From Ponticaulis sp. (GTDB taxonomy: Bacteria > Pseudomonadota > Alphaproteobacteria > Caulobacterales > Hyphomonadaceae): DNA of 34,865 bases. The notes under the pieces were generated by a model that did not search any database, was not told the origin of the DNA, and saw only the letters and a program-made list of their open reading frames with translations. This document shows positions 1 through 8,219 of this stretch, piece by piece. Within the stretch, counting starts at the first letter, position 1, and each line of letters starts with the position of its first letter. Both the position numbers and the translations under genes were made by a program. Location: the NCBI GenBank assembly GCA_002701295.1, contig NZUJ01000112.1, positions 1 to 34,865 of the forward strand, read 5' to 3'.

Positions 1-155
1 CAGATGAAGTCTTCATCACCGGAACCTTCGCGGGCGTGTCACCCGTGCGCGAGGTTGATGGTCGCGATATCGCCCATCTCAACGGCCCGATGACCCAGCG
101 CATTCGTGACCTCTATCAGGAGCTGGTCTCCAAAAGCCTGACACCGATCACATGA
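1..155 (+). CDS. Class IV aminotransferase, C-terminal fragment (5' end outside window)
   Basis: The reading frame is open from the window edge to TGA at 153-155 and encodes the last ~50 residues of a fold-type IV PLP aminotransferase. The peptide DEVFITGTFAGVSPVREVDG matches the conserved C-terminal region of branched-chain and D-amino-acid aminotransferases, where the TGT/AGV turn lines the phosphate and substrate pocket. It ends with the usual GPMTQRIRDLYQEL helix. Such enzymes move amino groups between branched-chain (or D-) amino acids and 2-oxo acids in the cytoplasm. The stop overlaps the next start by four bases (ATGA), so the two genes are probably translationally coupled. The catalytic lysine lies outside the window, so the exact substrate class (IlvE-like or other) cannot be decided. 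Confidence 0.85.
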   Translation, partial: DEVFITGTFAGVSPVREVDGRDIAHLNGPMTQRIRDLYQELVSKSLTPIT

Positions 156-877
156 CCGAAACCATCCGCATCGCCATGTGGTCCGGACCACGCAATCTCT
201 CGACAGCCATGATGCGCAGCTTTGGCACGCGTTCTGATACGTTCTGCGTGGATGAGCCATTTTATGGCGTCTATCTCAATGAAACCGGGCTGAAACACCC
301 TATGCGCGAGGAAATCCTTGCCCGCCATCCGACGAGCGCTGCCTCAATTATTCATGATCTGGCATACAAGAAGTTTGAAAAGCCGGTCTTTTATCAAAAG
401 CATATGACCCACCACATGATCGCGCCGATCCCACGCGACTGGTTTGATCGGGTTCGCAGCGCCTTTCTTATTCGTCACCCGGCCCGCGTACTTGCGAGCT
501 ATGCTAAAAAGGCTGAAACAGTCTCGCTCGCCGATATTGGTTTCGTTCAGCAGGCCGAAATTTTTGACCGGGTTTGCGACCAGACAGGCAAAACACCAGT
601 CGTAATCGACAGCGATGACATTCTACGCAAGCCAAAGAAGAAACTGAAAAAGCTGTGTGAGGCGCTCGACATTCCGTTCACGACAGAAATGTTGAGCTGG
701 CAAGCTGGCCCCAAACCGGAGGACGGCGCCTGGGCGGAGCACTGGTATGACAGCGTGAATGCGTCAACAGGTTTTGGTGATCCGCCCGGCGATGTCCCCG
801 AACTTTCCGGCAATTACCACGGCATTCTGGCGCAGGCCCTCCCGATTTATGAGCGCTTGTCTGAGCATAAGATCTGA
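152..877 (+). CDS. Sulfotransferase-like P-loop protein
   Basis: A 241-residue cytoplasmic protein. It opens with a beta strand followed by the phosphate-binding loop WSGPRNLSTAMMRSF (residues 10-24), the 5'-phosphosulfate loop position of sulfotransferases. A second motif, RSAFLIRHPARVLASYAKKA (~residue 102 onward), matches the 3'-phosphate-binding Arg/Ser segment of that superfamily. Known members transfer a sulfuryl group from PAPS, but many bacterial proteins of this short type are uncharacterised. It overlaps the preceding aminotransferase gene by ATGA, and this pairing with a class IV aminotransferase suggests a shared role in amino acid or small-molecule metabolism (inference). No signal peptide or membrane segment is visible. 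The family call is fairly sure; the substrate is unknown. Confidence 0.75.
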   Translation: MTETIRIAMWSGPRNLSTAMMRSFGTRSDTFCVDEPFYGVYLNETGLKHPMREEILARHPTSAASIIHDLAYKKFEKPVFYQKHMTHHMIAPIPRDWFDRVRSAFLIRHPARVLASYAKKAETVSLADIGFVQQAEIFDRVCDQTGKTPVVIDSDDILRKPKKKLKKLCEALDIPFTTEMLSWQAGPKPEDGAWAEHWYDSVNASTGFGDPPGDVPELSGNYHGILAQALPIYERLSEHKI

Positions 878-966
878 ATTGTATTCGCTCCGCTGACATT
901 TCGGTTATCGCTATAGGCATTTCGGCGGAAAGCCTTATCTCTTTAGTAAACTAAAGGAGACCGCCT

Positions 967-2283
967 GTGCCCCAGCTTACCGCACCCTCGATCCCTGTTT
1001 TCAAACATCAGCTCTTGAGTTTGATCTGTCTTGCGGGGCTGCCCATCGCGGCCTGTGCGCAGGAGCCGACAGCGTCGGAAACAACCAGCGCGACGCAAAC
1101 CGCGACGCCTACTCCGTCAGCAGCAGCATCCACACCGCCAGATCAGGCGCTCGTCCCGCTTGAAATGGAAATTCTCGCACCTCCCGGAACCTCTATTCCG
1201 CGCTTCATGGTCGATGCCGCATGGCCTGAAATGCCATCGGACACGATTATCGGTCAGGTACCGGGTCTCGCAGTCGACAGTGATGACAATGTCTGGATTG
1301 CCCAGCGCCCTCACACACTCGGCGGCACAGATACCGGCCTCGCAATGGATCCGCCAATTGCCCGAAATTGCTGCCGCCCCGGCCCGACTATCATGTCCTT
1401 CGCCCAGGATGGCACCTATCTCGGCGGATGGGGCGGCCCGGGCACTGGCCCGGAAGTTGATGGCGTTGATCAATGGCCCCGCAATATTCATGGGCTCTTC
1501 GTCGACAGTGACGAGACGATCTGGATTGGCGGCAATGGTGATGGCGACCACGTCGTCCTCAACTTCACCAAAGACGGTGAGTATATCGGCATGGTCGGCC
1601 GCCATGGTGAAACCGATGGCAATGCGTCTGAAACGCGCCTCGGCAACCCAGCTGACATCTGGCGTGGCTCCGGAGAAGTCGTCATTGCAGACGGCTATAT
1701 AAATAAGCGCATTATCCGCTTCGAAGACGGTACGCTCGATTTCTCGGGCTATGAAGGCGCTTATGCTGAAGACCCATCTGGCGGCACCCGCGAAGGCAGC
1801 TTCGACCAGAGCCAGGCAACCGCCACGACGGATGGTGGCGCAAACCCGCTCGCCCGCAGCTTTGGCGACATCGTCCATTGCGTCGTCGGCACGAACGACG
1901 ACCTGATCTTCATTTGTGACCGCCGGAACAATCGTGCTCAGGTCTTCCAGCGAACAGAAACTGGCGACCTTGAACACTTGCGCGATATCGTGATCGCTCC
2001 TGAGACTGGCGGCACGCGCACAGTCTCCGACATCGATTTCTCTCCAGACGGCAAATTCATATACATCGCCGACATGATGAACAGCAGCATCTGGATTTTG
2101 GACCGCGAAACTTATGAGCCTCTCGCGTCAATCGGACGAGTTGGCCGCTATCCGGGGGAGTTCACATGGCTTCACTCTGTTGTCGCGGACTCCGATGGCA
2201 ATCTCTACACGTCCGAGGTGAATACGGGCCGCCGCGTTCAGAAGCTCGTCTATATGGGCGAAGAGGTTTATCAGGGCGAGTGA
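967..2283 (+). CDS. NHL-repeat beta-propeller lipoprotein
   Basis: A 438-residue protein starting at GTG 967, chosen because a strong Shine-Dalgarno (AAAGGAGA, ending at 960) sits six bases upstream. The N-terminus is a lipoprotein signal: hydrophobic stretch LLSLICLAGLP, then lipobox IAAC with Cys30. A Thr/Ala/Ser/Pro-rich linker (about residues 35-60) follows. The rest reads as repeated propeller blades with NHL/SMP-30-like patterns, e.g. GLAVDSDDNVWIAQR, GLFVDSDETIWIGGN, DIDFSPDGKFIYIADM and SVVADSDGNLYTSEV. The fold resembles peptidylglycine alpha-amidating lyase-like propellers, but no catalytic set was verified. It is probably anchored on the periplasmic face of a membrane and binds or senses a ligand. 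It has its own ribosome site and no overlap with the upstream gene. Confidence 0.75.
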   Translation: MPQLTAPSIPVFKHQLLSLICLAGLPIAACAQEPTASETTSATQTATPTPSAAASTPPDQALVPLEMEILAPPGTSIPRFMVDAAWPEMPSDTIIGQVPGLAVDSDDNVWIAQRPHTLGGTDTGLAMDPPIARNCCRPGPTIMSFAQDGTYLGGWGGPGTGPEVDGVDQWPRNIHGLFVDSDETIWIGGNGDGDHVVLNFTKDGEYIGMVGRHGETDGNASETRLGNPADIWRGSGEVVIADGYINKRIIRFEDGTLDFSGYEGAYAEDPSGGTREGSFDQSQATATTDGGANPLARSFGDIVHCVVGTNDDLIFICDRRNNRAQVFQRTETGDLEHLRDIVIAPETGGTRTVSDIDFSPDGKFIYIADMMNSSIWILDRETYEPLASIGRVGRYPGEFTWLHSVVADSDGNLYTSEVNTGRRVQKLVYMGEEVYQGE

Positions 2284-2328
2284 AACTGACGCATTGGCTT
2301 TCCACCGCCTGCGCCCCATCTCAGCTCC

Positions 2329-3165
2329 ATGGCTGACTGGTCTCAATATGAAGCGCCGATACGGGTCGGCGCGTTTGCGGCGGTATTTCTGATCCTCGCA
2401 TTGGCGGAGCTCGCATTTCCGCGGAAAAAGCGCATCCGGTCTCGCCTCACGCGCTGGGTCAGCAATGTAGGACTGTTGGTGATTTCCACCCTCGTACTCC
2501 GGTTTGCTATCCCTGTTGTGGCGGTCGGGTTTGCCGCACTCATGTCGGAACGCGGCATTGGCGTATTCAATCTTACCGCCATGCCGGTCTGGCTGGAGAT
2601 CATTCTCGCTATCATTCTGCTCGATCTGGCGGTTTGGGCACAGCATGTGATCATGCATTATGTCCCGCCGCTTTGGGCATTTCACCGCATTCACCACATG
2701 GATGAAGACCTTGATGTCGCAACCGGCATACGCTTTCACCCAGGCGAAATGGTGTCATCCTTCGCGATAAAGCTCGGTGCGATCGCCCTGATCGGCCCCG
2801 CCGCAGTCGCCGTGTTTCTGTTCGAGATTCTACTGAACGCCGCCAGCATTTTCGAACACGCCAATATCCGCCTGCCTGCGCAACTTGAGCCGCATCTACG
2901 CAAGGTCATCGTCACGCCAGACATGCACCGCGTGCATCACTCGGTCTATCCGGAGGAAACCAACTCGAATTTCGGGTTCTGCCTCTCCCTCTGGGACAGA
3001 CTCTTTCGCACCTATCGCGACCAACCACGCGATGGCCACGACGCCATGCGACTTGGCCTCGACAAACGCCCCGCCGGGGATCCGGCGAGACTCGATTATC
3101 TGTTACTGGCAGCTTTTCGCAGCTCTCAGGCCGCGCGAACCCATAAAGGCTCTAACGAGGCGTGA
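2329..3165 (+). CDS. Sterol desaturase / fatty acid hydroxylase family protein
   Basis: A 278-residue integral membrane protein of the di-iron hydroxylase superfamily. Several hydrophobic helices occupy the first ~110 residues. The iron-binding histidine clusters are visible as HVIMH, then HRIHH, and near the C-terminus MHRVHHS, with a further His in IRFHP between them. These match the HX3H, HX2HH, HX2HH signature. Family members use O2 and reducing equivalents to hydroxylate or desaturate lipid substrates at the membrane. The gene follows the NHL lipoprotein by 45 bases, so co-transcription is possible. Its 3' end overlaps the convergent small gene ending at 3126. No clear ribosome site supports the start at 2329. 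The substrate is unknown. Confidence 0.85.
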   Translation: MADWSQYEAPIRVGAFAAVFLILALAELAFPRKKRIRSRLTRWVSNVGLLVISTLVLRFAIPVVAVGFAALMSERGIGVFNLTAMPVWLEIILAIILLDLAVWAQHVIMHYVPPLWAFHRIHHMDEDLDVATGIRFHPGEMVSSFAIKLGAIALIGPAAVAVFLFEILLNAASIFEHANIRLPAQLEPHLRKVIVTPDMHRVHHSVYPEETNSNFGFCLSLWDRLFRTYRDQPRDGHDAMRLGLDKRPAGDPARLDYLLLAAFRSSQAARTHKGSNEA

Positions 3166-3506
3166 CCGCCGACCGGACGACGCTGATTGCGCACGCGCTT
3201 CAGATGCTGTTCCGGAATCAAGGTGAGACGCGCCTGAACACGCTCAACTTCTTGCTCACCCGCCTCGCGAATGAAGAATGCCGTATTGGCGTGCGTCTTC
3301 ACCGCCAACAAAGCGGCACAATCGGCGTAAACCGCCTCATCAACGCCAAACTGATCGCTGTCGAGTACAACAGCTTTCGCAAAATCTATCGCATCGCGTG
3401 CGAACAATAAATCAGGACGGCCACAGCCGAGCTCCATCCAGTTCGCCAGAAGACGGACTTGTGGATCACCGATTTCCAGAACGCGATCATTAAAAAGAAA
3501 TAGCAT
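3126..3506 (-). CDS. Conserved-looking hypothetical protein
   Basis: A 126-residue protein not recognised by name. ATG 3506 is chosen over GTG 3512 because AGGG lies five bases before it. The N-terminus MLFLFNDRVLEIGDPQVR has the alternating pattern of a folded protein. No signal peptide, membrane helix or low complexity is seen. The minus frame is preferred over the overlapping plus-strand frame (3162-3410) because of its amino acid composition and its start signal. It overlaps the 3' end of the convergent sterol desaturase gene by 40 bases. A single Cys-Gly-Arg-Pro-Asp segment (about residue 30) is the only notable motif. Function unknown. Confidence 0.6.
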   Translation of the reverse strand: MLFLFNDRVLEIGDPQVRLLANWMELGCGRPDLLFARDAIDFAKAVVLDSDQFGVDEAVYADCAALLAVKTHANTAFFIREAGEQEVERVQARLTLIPEQHLKRVRNQRRPVGGHASLEPLWVRAA

Positions 3507-3594
3507 TCTCACCCTACTCCATATGCACGAGAGGGAGCTTAGCCGAAGCGTTTTAATGTCAGACTTCAGGAAACAGATAATCCAGCAGGCCCCA

Positions 3595-3969
3595 TTAAGG
3601 GTTTCGTTCCGGATCAGTCACCGGTCGTTCACCATTCACTGGCTCAGTCAGGAAGTGACGCCCCATTGTATCCTCGATTTCGATAACCCAGAGATCTGAA
3701 TCATAGCTGCGTCGACGCGACACGAGGTCATCGACCATTGATTCTTCGACGAATTCTCCAGCCGCAGGCAGCCAGTCGAATGTCCGAGTCTCTGACATCA
3801 TCGGCGATGGCGCAAAAGCCGCAGCGGTTCCATCGAGTCTGGCAACCTTAACAAGCACGTCTCCGCGCTCTTTATCTCCGTGAGAAACAATAAAAGCGCT
3901 CGCCCCGCTGAAATTCACACGGCGCACAAGGGCATCCACCCAGATATGAGTTGGCAATCTATCGGACAT
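3595..3969 (-). CDS. DUF1491 family protein
   Basis: A 124-residue cytoplasmic protein. The start at ATG 3969 gives MSDRLPTHIWVDALVRRV, the typical N-terminus of DUF1491 proteins found almost only in Alphaproteobacteria; the open frame extends 32 codons upstream but without family similarity. GGGAAG lies about six bases upstream of this start. The family pattern continues with GDVLVKVARLDGTAAAF and a C-terminal segment SDLWVIEIEDTMGRHFL. The function is unknown. It is divergent from the small membrane protein gene beginning at 4016, so the two probably share a short promoter region. Confident family assignment. Confidence 0.8.
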   Translation of the reverse strand: MSDRLPTHIWVDALVRRVNFSGASAFIVSHGDKERGDVLVKVARLDGTAAAFAPSPMMSETRTFDWLPAAGEFVEESMVDDLVSRRRSYDSDLWVIEIEDTMGRHFLTEPVNGERPVTDPERNP

Positions 3970-4015
3970 CGGGCGCTTCCCATTTAAGACTGGCATCCGT
4001 TTTGCGCTGTTTGTC

Positions 4016-4255
4016 ATGAAAAGACAAACGGGTCCCGTCATGATACAGACAGACAATCTCGCCACCTTATTGACCGAACCAACTATCGGTGCCGGCTCTC
4101 AGGCCGCAATAAGTCTCACTGCAGCCCAAGGCGCTGAAAATCAGTTTCTGATCAATCCATGGCTTGGCCTCATTGGATTGGCGGCTCTGGTCCTTTCCGG
4201 CGCGATTGCTGTGATCCGGGAAATTCAGATCGAAGAAGAAGACGGCAACGCCTGA
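4016..4255 (+). CDS. Small single-pass membrane protein, hypothetical
   Basis: A 79-residue frame (71 residues if ATG 4040 is used). Neither start has a convincing ribosome site. One hydrophobic helix, LGLIGLAALVLSGAIAVI, lies near the C-terminus and is followed by a short acidic tail EIQIEEEDGNA. The N-terminal part is polar and Gln/Ala-rich. It has no recognised family. It is divergent from the DUF1491 gene and is followed by a perfect inverted repeat (4301-4337). Codon choice looks like the neighbours, but small size and weak start signals keep confidence modest. Confidence 0.45.
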   Translation: MKRQTGPVMIQTDNLATLLTEPTIGAGSQAAISLTAAQGAENQFLINPWLGLIGLAALVLSGAIAVIREIQIEEEDGNA

Positions 4256-4300
4256 ACGCCGCGCTGACTGGCCGATCACCAGATAAAACACAGCAATGAC

Positions 4301-4337
4301 TGCTTTCTGACACCGCGTATTTACCGGTCAGAAAGCA
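4301..4337. repeat. Perfect 11-bp inverted repeat (hairpin or operator)
   Basis: TGCTTTCTGAC (4301-4311) is followed after 15 bases by its exact complement GTCAGAAAGCA (4327-4337). It lies 46 bases after the small membrane protein gene and 23 bases before ATG 4360. No T-run follows on either strand, so a classical intrinsic terminator is not obvious. An operator or mRNA leader structure for the downstream secreted protein is equally possible. Confidence 0.6.
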
Positions 4338-4359
4338 CAAATGACTATTGTCCTGCGGC

Positions 4360-5295
4360 ATGAAAGCCGCTTTTCTTTTCACCAGCGCTGCACTTGCCAT
4401 CCTGCAGGCCGCTCCGGCCGCTGCAGAACAGACCGTTTATCGTGCGGCTGAGCAGGCATTTCTGGAACGGACCTCTTTGCAGGCGGCCGATGACAAATGC
4501 GGCTATTTCACGGAGCTCGAACGCACCGCCCTGACCTCCGGGCAGCTACAGGCGCGTGGCGCGCTCCTTCGCGCAGGCGTGCCGGCAGACGCAATCGACA
4601 GCGCAGCCAGCGAAGTTATTCGCTTTGCCAATACACAGGATTGCGGCGCTGCGGATTTCAACACCGCCGCCGGATATCTGAAGAACGCCTTCTCTGCCTA
4701 TATCGGCACCATGTTGATGGAATTTCCTGGCGCCGAAAGCGTATGGAAAGCCTCGCGTAGCCGATGGGATACCTGGCGCGTCGTTCAGGACGGGTCCAGC
4801 AAGGACTATCTTTATCAATTCGGCCTTCTGGCGCCCGATATCGATGATCCGGAAGCCTTCCCGGCGAACTATTCCCGCCCTTTGGATAATCCGCTGGTCA
4901 GCAAACCCTTCCGCCTGACCGTGGACCTCTTCCTCACCGATGATCAGACGCTGCCATCAACGGCGCGAATTCTTGTCCGCAATGAAGCGAAAAGCCCGGA
5001 ACCATGGCTGGGCGCCATTTTCTCAGGAAAACCCGGCCCGCCGCCACGCACCGTCACCAGCGCCTACTGGCCAAGTGAACGGGTGCTGATCGAAGAGGAG
5101 AAGGGCCAACGTCGCGCGCGGTTTGTGTTTTCTGACGATGCCACACAGGCGCTCGCTCAGCTGGACCCGCGTGAGCGTTTTGAAATCCTCATCCAGCCAT
5201 CAGCACGCGCTGAAGATCAAACAACCAAAAGCCTTGTTCTTGAAGTCGGTGACTTTCAGGCCGCTCATCTGTTTGCGAAACTTCCGCCGCTCTGA
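4360..5295 (+). CDS. Secreted hypothetical protein
   Basis: A 311-residue protein with a clear Sec signal peptide: MKAAFLFTSAALAILQAAPAAAEQ, with predicted cleavage after Ala-Ala-Ala. ATG 4360 is preferred to the upstream in-frame TTG at 4348 because it places the positive residue directly before the hydrophobic core. The mature part contains two cysteines (in DDKCGYF and TQDCGAAD), which could form a disulfide. A likely beta-rich C-terminal half carries RPLDNPLVSKPFRLTVDLF. No family is recognised. The gene ends directly against the stop codon of the convergent histidine kinase gene, with no base between them. Probably a periplasmic protein. Confidence 0.7.
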   Translation: MKAAFLFTSAALAILQAAPAAAEQTVYRAAEQAFLERTSLQAADDKCGYFTELERTALTSGQLQARGALLRAGVPADAIDSAASEVIRFANTQDCGAADFNTAAGYLKNAFSAYIGTMLMEFPGAESVWKASRSRWDTWRVVQDGSSKDYLYQFGLLAPDIDDPEAFPANYSRPLDNPLVSKPFRLTVDLFLTDDQTLPSTARILVRNEAKSPEPWLGAIFSGKPGPPPRTVTSAYWPSERVLIEEEKGQRRARFVFSDDATQALAQLDPRERFEILIQPSARAEDQTTKSLVLEVGDFQAAHLFAKLPPL

Positions 5296-6843
5296 CTATT
5301 CGGCGGCCTGATCAGCTTGAAGGCTCAAAGGCGTCGCCTCAGGCAGAAAAACCCGCACCGTGGTGCCTTTTCCGAGTTCGCTCTCGAAAGCCACGGCGCC
5401 CAACATGTCTTCCGCGAGCAATTTCACAATCGACAGTCCCAAACCGGTTCCGGCCCGTGTCTTGGCATTCTCACCCTGGAAGAAGGGCTGACCAAGCTTG
5501 CTGACTTCATCATCCGGCAGGCCTTCGCCATGATCGGTGATCGCGAAAATGGCACGTTCGTCCTGCTCATAGATCACGACCTCGATCTGTCCGCCTTCGG
5601 GGGAGTATTTGATCGCATTAGTCAGAAGGTTCACCAGAATCTGGCGCAGGGCATTGCGATCAGCAGATACCGCAAGCTCGTGATCATGTTCCTCAACCTG
5701 AATGCTGACATTGCTGGCATCAGCCTGCCACTTCACAAGACGAACGGCATCCTCCGCTTCACCCAAGGCGTCCAGAGGCTCAATGTGGAGCTTCAACCGT
5801 CCAGCCTGGCTCTTCGCCGCTGTCATCAGATCATCCAGCAACAAGCCGAGATGATCGGCTCCTTCTTTGATGTTCCGGGCAAATCCGCGATAGAGGTCGT
5901 TCAAAGGACCGGCCTGCTCAGACATCAAAAGCTCTGAATAGCCGCCAACCGGGTTCAGCATATTCTTCAGCTCATGGCCGAGGCTTGCCACCCAGACGGC
6001 GGCATTGAGCCCTTCTTCTGTCGTCGGAGCGATGCGCTTCGGGGTGATCACAAATCGATAGCCGTCACTCACATGCAGGAAGCCGACTTCGCAGGTTTCC
6101 TTTGCATCGCCACGCAGCAGAGGCTGAACACCCGTTTCACCCTTACTCAGGAAGGCGTCGACATTCTCAAACAGGTCAGGCAACCAGCAATGCGACAATT
6201 GCCGCGCAGTCACGCCCGGCAACATGCTGAGATCACCAATCCAGGAGCGCAGCCGTCGGTTCCGATCGACATTGAGGATCAGAATTGGCGTTTCAGCCAG
6301 TGTCGACAACCAAAGGTCCATGCGGTGGTTCTTGCTGCGCCGTTCGGCCAGCACACTGCCGCAGACCAATGCAAACACGCCGATCTGGATCACACTGATC
6401 AGGGTCACAGCCCCGGTAAAACGCCCCAGATAGTCAATCTGCGCGCCGGGTAAATCAAACACCGACAAGACGAGTAGAACCAGATATCCGAGCGCTGCAA
6501 ACACGCTCGCTTCGATCGCTAGCCGGAACCGCCCCACCGACACGGCATGCATAGGCGCCAGCGCCAGCGTGATGACCAGAGGCGACTGACTCCCACCACT
6601 CATAAGGGTGGCCAGCAAGCCGATCAGGGTCCAGGAAAACACCACCCAGACGTCTGCAATTTCAGGGGAATCCTCGCCACCGCTCAACAGGTGCAAAACA
6701 GCCGGCAGCACGCCAATTCCCGAGGAAATCAGGAGAACTTGAAAGGGTATCTGCAAAAGGATAAAGGACGCAGCAGCCGCCACAACGACCATCAAAATCC
6801 AGATGGCGCTGGCGAAAACTGGTGAAAACCCGCGTCTCGACAA
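5296..6843 (-). CDS. Membrane sensor histidine kinase
   Basis: A 515-residue histidine kinase. The N-terminal third (about 10-165) has five or six membrane helices. A PAS-like stretch follows (TPILILNVDRNRRLRSW, ~185-201). The dimerisation/phosphoacceptor box is SLGHELKNMLNP with His290. The catalytic ATPase domain shows the N box (LVNLLTNAIKYS, Asn409), G1 (DHGEGLP, ~437), an FFQG F-box and G2 GTGLGLSIVKLL (~465). It autophosphorylates on His290 and passes phosphate to a response regulator, which is not in the window. The only usable start is TTG 6843, since the next ATG falls inside the first membrane helix. It is divergent from the secreted-protein gene at 6990. The signal is unknown. Confidence 0.85.
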   Translation of the reverse strand: MSRRGFSPVFASAIWILMVVVAAAASFILLQIPFQVLLISSGIGVLPAVLHLLSGGEDSPEIADVWVVFSWTLIGLLATLMSGGSQSPLVITLALAPMHAVSVGRFRLAIEASVFAALGYLVLLVLSVFDLPGAQIDYLGRFTGAVTLISVIQIGVFALVCGSVLAERRSKNHRMDLWLSTLAETPILILNVDRNRRLRSWIGDLSMLPGVTARQLSHCWLPDLFENVDAFLSKGETGVQPLLRGDAKETCEVGFLHVSDGYRFVITPKRIAPTTEEGLNAAVWVASLGHELKNMLNPVGGYSELLMSEQAGPLNDLYRGFARNIKEGADHLGLLLDDLMTAAKSQAGRLKLHIEPLDALGEAEDAVRLVKWQADASNVSIQVEEHDHELAVSADRNALRQILVNLLTNAIKYSPEGGQIEVVIYEQDERAIFAITDHGEGLPDDEVSKLGQPFFQGENAKTRAGTGLGLSIVKLLAEDMLGAVAFESELGKGTTVRVFLPEATPLSLQADQAAE

Positions 6844-6919
6844 ACCGTTAGAAGAAATCCTGTCTATCCCCTATATAGTAAACACATATTTACCACTGTT
6901 AAACACCATTAAAGCAGCA

Positions 6920-6948
6920 TTGAGGCGATATCGTCGGGATGCTAGTCT
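6920..6948 (+). promoter_or_regulatory. Candidate housekeeping promoter for the gene at 6990
   Basis: TTGAGGC (from 6920) and GCTAGTCT (6941-6948) are separated by 14 bases. This fits the alphaproteobacterial (Caulobacter-type) pattern TTGACGS, N10-14, GCTANAWC in its best-conserved positions, with mismatches in the second half of the -10. It lies 42 bases before the ATG of a gene with a good ribosome site, in the 146-base gap between divergent genes. Found by eye only. Confidence 0.4.
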
Positions 6949-6989
6949 GTCCGTATCGTGCGCGTTACAGAGTCTCAGGAGAGTAGTTC

Positions 6990-8165
6990 ATGACGTTGAG
7001 TCGAGTATTCCTTGGCGTAGTAACCAGTGCAACGATTCTATCACTTTCAATAGCGTCTGCTGATGACACGGATCCGCCTTCAGCGCAGTCCGATTCAACT
7101 ACGACCACTCAAACGACCAGCGCTATTCGCCTTCCAGGCTTCTCCCAGACAGAGACTGTTGAACCTGCCACTCCTGCTGCAATTGCACCTGCCACACCGG
7201 ACGAGGAAACCACCATCGCTCCGGAAGTGATCGAACCGATTGAACCTGTACTTCCGGACGTACTCGCCTCATCAGCCATCGCCTATGGCAGCTATCAGAC
7301 TGACGTTTCCAACTTCAAACGTGACCTTGAATCTCTGGACGATATCGAGTCTGCGATGAATATTCTTGGCACGCACAACTCCAGACAACTGGCGTCAGGT
7401 TGGCTCGCCTATTCGGCACTTCTGGCTTCTCAGTCAGAAGACTTTCGCAAAGGTGTTCTCGACACCGAGGCCTATCACGGTCGTGATCGCCTTCTGAACG
7501 GCATGCGAAACAGCCCCGCCTATACGCTCTCACTTGCTGGTGCGAAAGATGCCATCTCGCGTGCACTGGGCGCCAGCAAGGCCGACGCGCGCCGTCTCGA
7601 CACTGTTGGTGAAGAGATCAAGGATCAGGCCTATTCTCTTCAAGGACTTGGCTGGGCGAAAGCTCGTCTGTCCGGCAAACCGGCAGATCACGCACAGCTT
7701 CTTCGGATTGCCGCAATTGATGGTCGACCGCAATCTGGCGCAATACGCTCGCTGTTTGTCGATCAGGACGTCAACAAGACCATTTCCAATGCCAATTCGC
7801 TCGGCTCATCCACATCCTTGTGGGACCGCCTGGTCTCTGTAGGGCCGGAGCTCAAACTCCCGGGCTTTTCAAGCTATGCCAGCCCGCCATCGCAATACAC
7901 CATCCGGGAAGATCGCCAGGTCACCGCTGGCAATATTGCAACGCTCGCGGCACTTCGCATCATGGGCGAAACCGACCCGACCGAAGCCTCACCTTATGTT
8001 CAGGAAGCCCTGGAAGACTCCCAGACGCAAAGCTGTTTTGAACAGGCGCAGCTCAACCTCCTGCAATGCGTTAGTGCATCTCGCAACGTCTTCGAGCGTC
8101 CATTCTGCATCGGCGTGCATGCCCTCAAAGAAGTCGGCAGCTGCGTCGGCGACGTCTCTTACTGA
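6990..8165 (+). CDS. Secreted hypothetical protein with Pro/Thr/Glu-rich linker and Cys-rich C-terminus
   Basis: A 391-residue protein with AGGAGA seven bases before ATG 6990. It begins with a Sec signal peptide (MTLSRVFLGVVTSATILSLS, then IASA and likely cleavage). A long disordered Thr/Pro/Glu/Ala linker (about residues 25-90) precedes a helical region starting near SSAIAYGSYQTDV. The last 45 residues hold four cysteines (in SCFEQ, LLQCV, PFCIG and GSCVG), which probably form two disulfides in the periplasm. No named family is recognised. Its distance to sufE (54 bases) allows co-transcription, but the functions do not obviously match. Probably an envelope protein of this bacterial group. 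Confidence 0.75.
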   Translation: MTLSRVFLGVVTSATILSLSIASADDTDPPSAQSDSTTTTQTTSAIRLPGFSQTETVEPATPAAIAPATPDEETTIAPEVIEPIEPVLPDVLASSAIAYGSYQTDVSNFKRDLESLDDIESAMNILGTHNSRQLASGWLAYSALLASQSEDFRKGVLDTEAYHGRDRLLNGMRNSPAYTLSLAGAKDAISRALGASKADARRLDTVGEEIKDQAYSLQGLGWAKARLSGKPADHAQLLRIAAIDGRPQSGAIRSLFVDQDVNKTISNANSLGSSTSLWDRLVSVGPELKLPGFSSYASPPSQYTIREDRQVTAGNIATLAALRIMGETDPTEASPYVQEALEDSQTQSCFEQAQLNLLQCVSASRNVFERPFCIGVHALKEVGSCVGDVSY

Positions 8166-8219
8166 TTTTCCTGACACTTTACCCTTTTCTTCTGCGCTGA
8201 AGCACGCCATGTGCAGGTC

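Noticed and set aside
1117..1977. 286-residue open frame antisense to the NHL lipoprotein
   Set aside because: It is a shadow of a strongly supported gene; no start signal and no domain pattern.
3162..3410. 82-residue plus-strand frame whose GTG overlaps the sterol desaturase stop
   Set aside because: The opposite-strand frame (3126-3506) has a better start signal and more protein-like composition; this frame has no ribosome site and ends without context.
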